DNA of 34,542 nt from Lutibacter sp. (GTDB lineage Bacteria; Bacteroidota; Bacteroidia; Flavobacteriales; Flavobacteriaceae), in assembly GCA_028696945.1 (NCBI GenBank), contig JAQVGD010000002.1, forward strand, positions 1 through 34,542. Reading direction: 5' to 3'. Position 1 is the first letter of the stretch. Each line of letters starts with the position of its first letter. This document shows positions 33,780-34,542 of this stretch, one piece after another. The notes under the pieces are model-generated. The model was not told the DNA's origin. It made no database searches and worked only from the letters and a program-made list of their open reading frames with translations. A program made the translations under genes and the position numbers.

Positions 33780-34050
33780 CTGTAGTACTGTGACAAGCAC
33801 GGCGTAAACTACGCTCATAAAAATTGAAATTAAAAGCACCTTCGGGGTGTAGCGTAGCCCGGTTATCGCATCACGCTTGTGGCGTGAAGGCCGCATTTGA
33901 AGCGTGCCACCCAAACTAAAAAGGAAGTTATATATACTTTTTAGTGATAAAAGTTCAGGATATTATGTAGGTAAAACTGCAGATGTCGAAAATAGATTGA
34001 AAAAATAAAACCCTGGAAATATCCAATCTACAAAGTTTGGAATTCCTTGG
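33780..34050 (+). repeat. Direct repeat copy A: tRNA-like plus GIY-YIG cassette
   Basis: About 271 bases almost identical to 34142-34413, with a period near 362. It includes a small hairpin (TGTG-ACAAG-CACG), the tRNA-like sequence and the 5' part of a GIY-YIG reading frame. After 34050 copy A continues with the 3' part of the nuclease gene, which copy B lacks. Confidence 0.9.
33843..33912 (+). pseudogene. Degenerate tRNA-Pro-like sequence, copy A
   Basis: Starts CGGGGTGTAGCGTAGCCCGG like a bacterial tRNA-Pro 5' half. D-arm (GCG...CGC) and anticodon arm (TCACG-CTTGTGG-CGTGA) can form; the T-arm is weak (GCAT-TTGAAGC-GTGC) and lacks the TTCRA core; the acceptor loses the last two pairs. The anticodon position reads TGT, not the Pro TGG. 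I judge it non-functional as a tRNA. Confidence 0.65.
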
Positions 34051-34123
34051 AACGTAGTTTTGCAAATTGAAGTGTTTAATTTAGTTTTAGAAAAAAGTTA
34101 AGAAACGAGGAGCAAAACGATGA
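33928..34123 (+). pseudogene. Broken GIY-YIG nuclease gene, copy A
   Basis: In one frame the DNA encodes LYILFSDKSSGYYVGKTADV and NRLKK, then a TAA at 34006-34008. After a shift it encodes PGNIQSTKFGIPWNVVLQIE (from 34012) and after a second shift KKRGAKR (34100-34120). Joined, this is a small UPF0213-type GIY-YIG domain: YIL...YYVG motif, STKFGIPW and the C-terminal KKRGAKR. No start codon is seen; the tRNA-like sequence precedes it directly. Confidence 0.75.
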
Positions 34124-34141
34124 ATAGATAGCCAATTCGGG

Positions 34142-34413
34142 GTGTAGCACCGTGACAAGCACGGCATAAACTACGCTCAGAAAAATTGAAATTAAAAGCA
34201 CCTTCGGGGTGTAGCGTAGCCCGGTTATCGCATCACGCTTGCGGCGTGAAGGCCGCATTTGAAGCGTGCCACCCAAACTAAAAAGGAAGTTATATATACT
34301 TTTTAGTGATAAAAGTTCAGGATATTATGTAGGTAAAACTGCAGATGTCGAAAATAGATTGAAAAAAATAAAACCTTGGAAATATCCAATCTACAAAGTT
34401 TGGAATTCCTTGG
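34142..34413 (+). repeat. Direct repeat copy B: tRNA-like plus truncated GIY-YIG
   Basis: Nearly identical to copy A. It begins after another 5' tRNA-like scrap (TTCGGGGTGTAGC, 34136-34148) and ends inside the nuclease domain, where copy C starts at once. Copy B has one extra A in the run near 34373, which removes the stop seen in copy A. Confidence 0.9.
34205..34274 (+). pseudogene. Degenerate tRNA-Pro-like sequence, copy B
   Basis: Identical to copy A except at the anticodon loop, which is CTTGCGG, so the anticodon position reads TGC. Confidence 0.65.
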
Positions 34414-34427
34414 AGTTCGGGGTGTAG
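34290..34427 (+). pseudogene. Truncated GIY-YIG reading frame, copy B
   Basis: 45 codons open: LYILFSDKSSGYYVGKTADV, then a frame-altered tail ending NSLEFGV and a TAG that lies in the next tRNA-like copy. Only the first half of the GIY-YIG domain is present. Confidence 0.7.
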
Positions 34428-34542
34428 CGTAGCCCGGTTATCGCGTCACGCTTTCGGCGTGAAGGTCGCACGTGAATCGTGACCATCCAACTAAAAAGGA
34501 AGTTATATATACTTTTTAGTAATAAAAGTTCAAGATATTATG
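34418..34542 (+). repeat. Copy C of the tRNA-like/GIY-YIG cassette, cut by window end
   Basis: tRNA-like part at 34418-34488 with anticodon loop CTTTCGG (anticodon position TTC) and a changed T-arm region (CACG-TGAAT-CGTG). The GIY-YIG frame follows from 34503 (LYILFSNKSSRYY) to the last base. More copies or an intact gene may lie beyond the window. Confidence 0.8.

Noticed and set aside
33843-34488. Three functional tRNA genes (Thr, Ala and Glu anticodons)
   Set aside because: The acceptor stem is incomplete, the T-loop lacks the TTCRA core and the 5' half is Pro-like; they look like decayed or tRNA-mimic sequences.

Overview
The window looks like a chromosomal piece of a Flavobacteriia member (Bacteroidota). 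The DNA is AT-rich. Several genes carry the Bacteroidota promoter pattern TTG-N17-22-TAnnTTTG, and Shine-Dalgarno sites are mostly absent. Lineage markers include PorD of the type IX secretion system, a DUF6913-like gene next to dapA, and a Bacteroidota-type CoaBC. I cannot name the species.

Layout. (1) 1-5406, minus strand: a six-gene sulfur redox operon encoding a Tat-exported molybdopterin oxidoreductase, a four-cluster ferredoxin subunit and an NrfD membrane subunit (PsrABC/PhsABC type), two half-size YeeE/YedE sulfur transporters and a membrane-anchored rhodanese without cysteine. It is divergent from a dodecaheme cytochrome c (5677-7566) and a YhhN membrane protein. Two similar palindromes lie between the divergent units. 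(2) 8290-13307: guaC, then a split 5'-nucleotidase system (metallophosphatase and separate C-terminal domain lipoprotein), divergent from a DUF6913-like gene and dapA. The intercistronic space on both sides is filled exactly, from stop codon to start codon, by tandem units of about 88 bp. (3) 13415-20884: ferritin, then the block bamD-rpoZ-coaBC-porD-recN, then fabI and a family 2 glycosyltransferase. (4) 20881-30113: thioredoxin-like protein and clpC (minus), gyrA and a TPR protein (plus), an NlpC/P60 peptidase and a thiolase (minus). (5) 30114-34542: a lone Abi-like HEPN gene, a PgpH-type 7TM-HD phosphodiesterase, tRNA-Ser(GCU), and three direct repeats that join a degenerate tRNA-Pro-like sequence to a broken GIY-YIG nuclease gene. 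The last repeat runs off the window.

Most notable. Each 88-bp unit starts with ATG-AAA-CG. Near its 3' end it carries an arm (CATCTGT) that can pair with ACAGATG at the next start codon. The potential pairing is present in all nine units. One very divergent unit keeps it by a compensatory change (CATTTG/CAAATG). In five units the first reading frame runs through the left arm and stops inside the loop, even where an indel or an insertion changed the frame. This suggests a repeat-borne relay that couples translation of the upstream gene to the metallophosphatase and dapA start codons. That is an inference from sequence only. The second unusual structure is the tRNA-like/GIY-YIG tandem array, where the anticodon-position bases differ in each copy.

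The rest is mainly conserved housekeeping DNA. The sulfur operon and the cytochrome probably form a respiratory sulfur-compound module; its direction (oxidation or reduction) cannot be read from the sequence.
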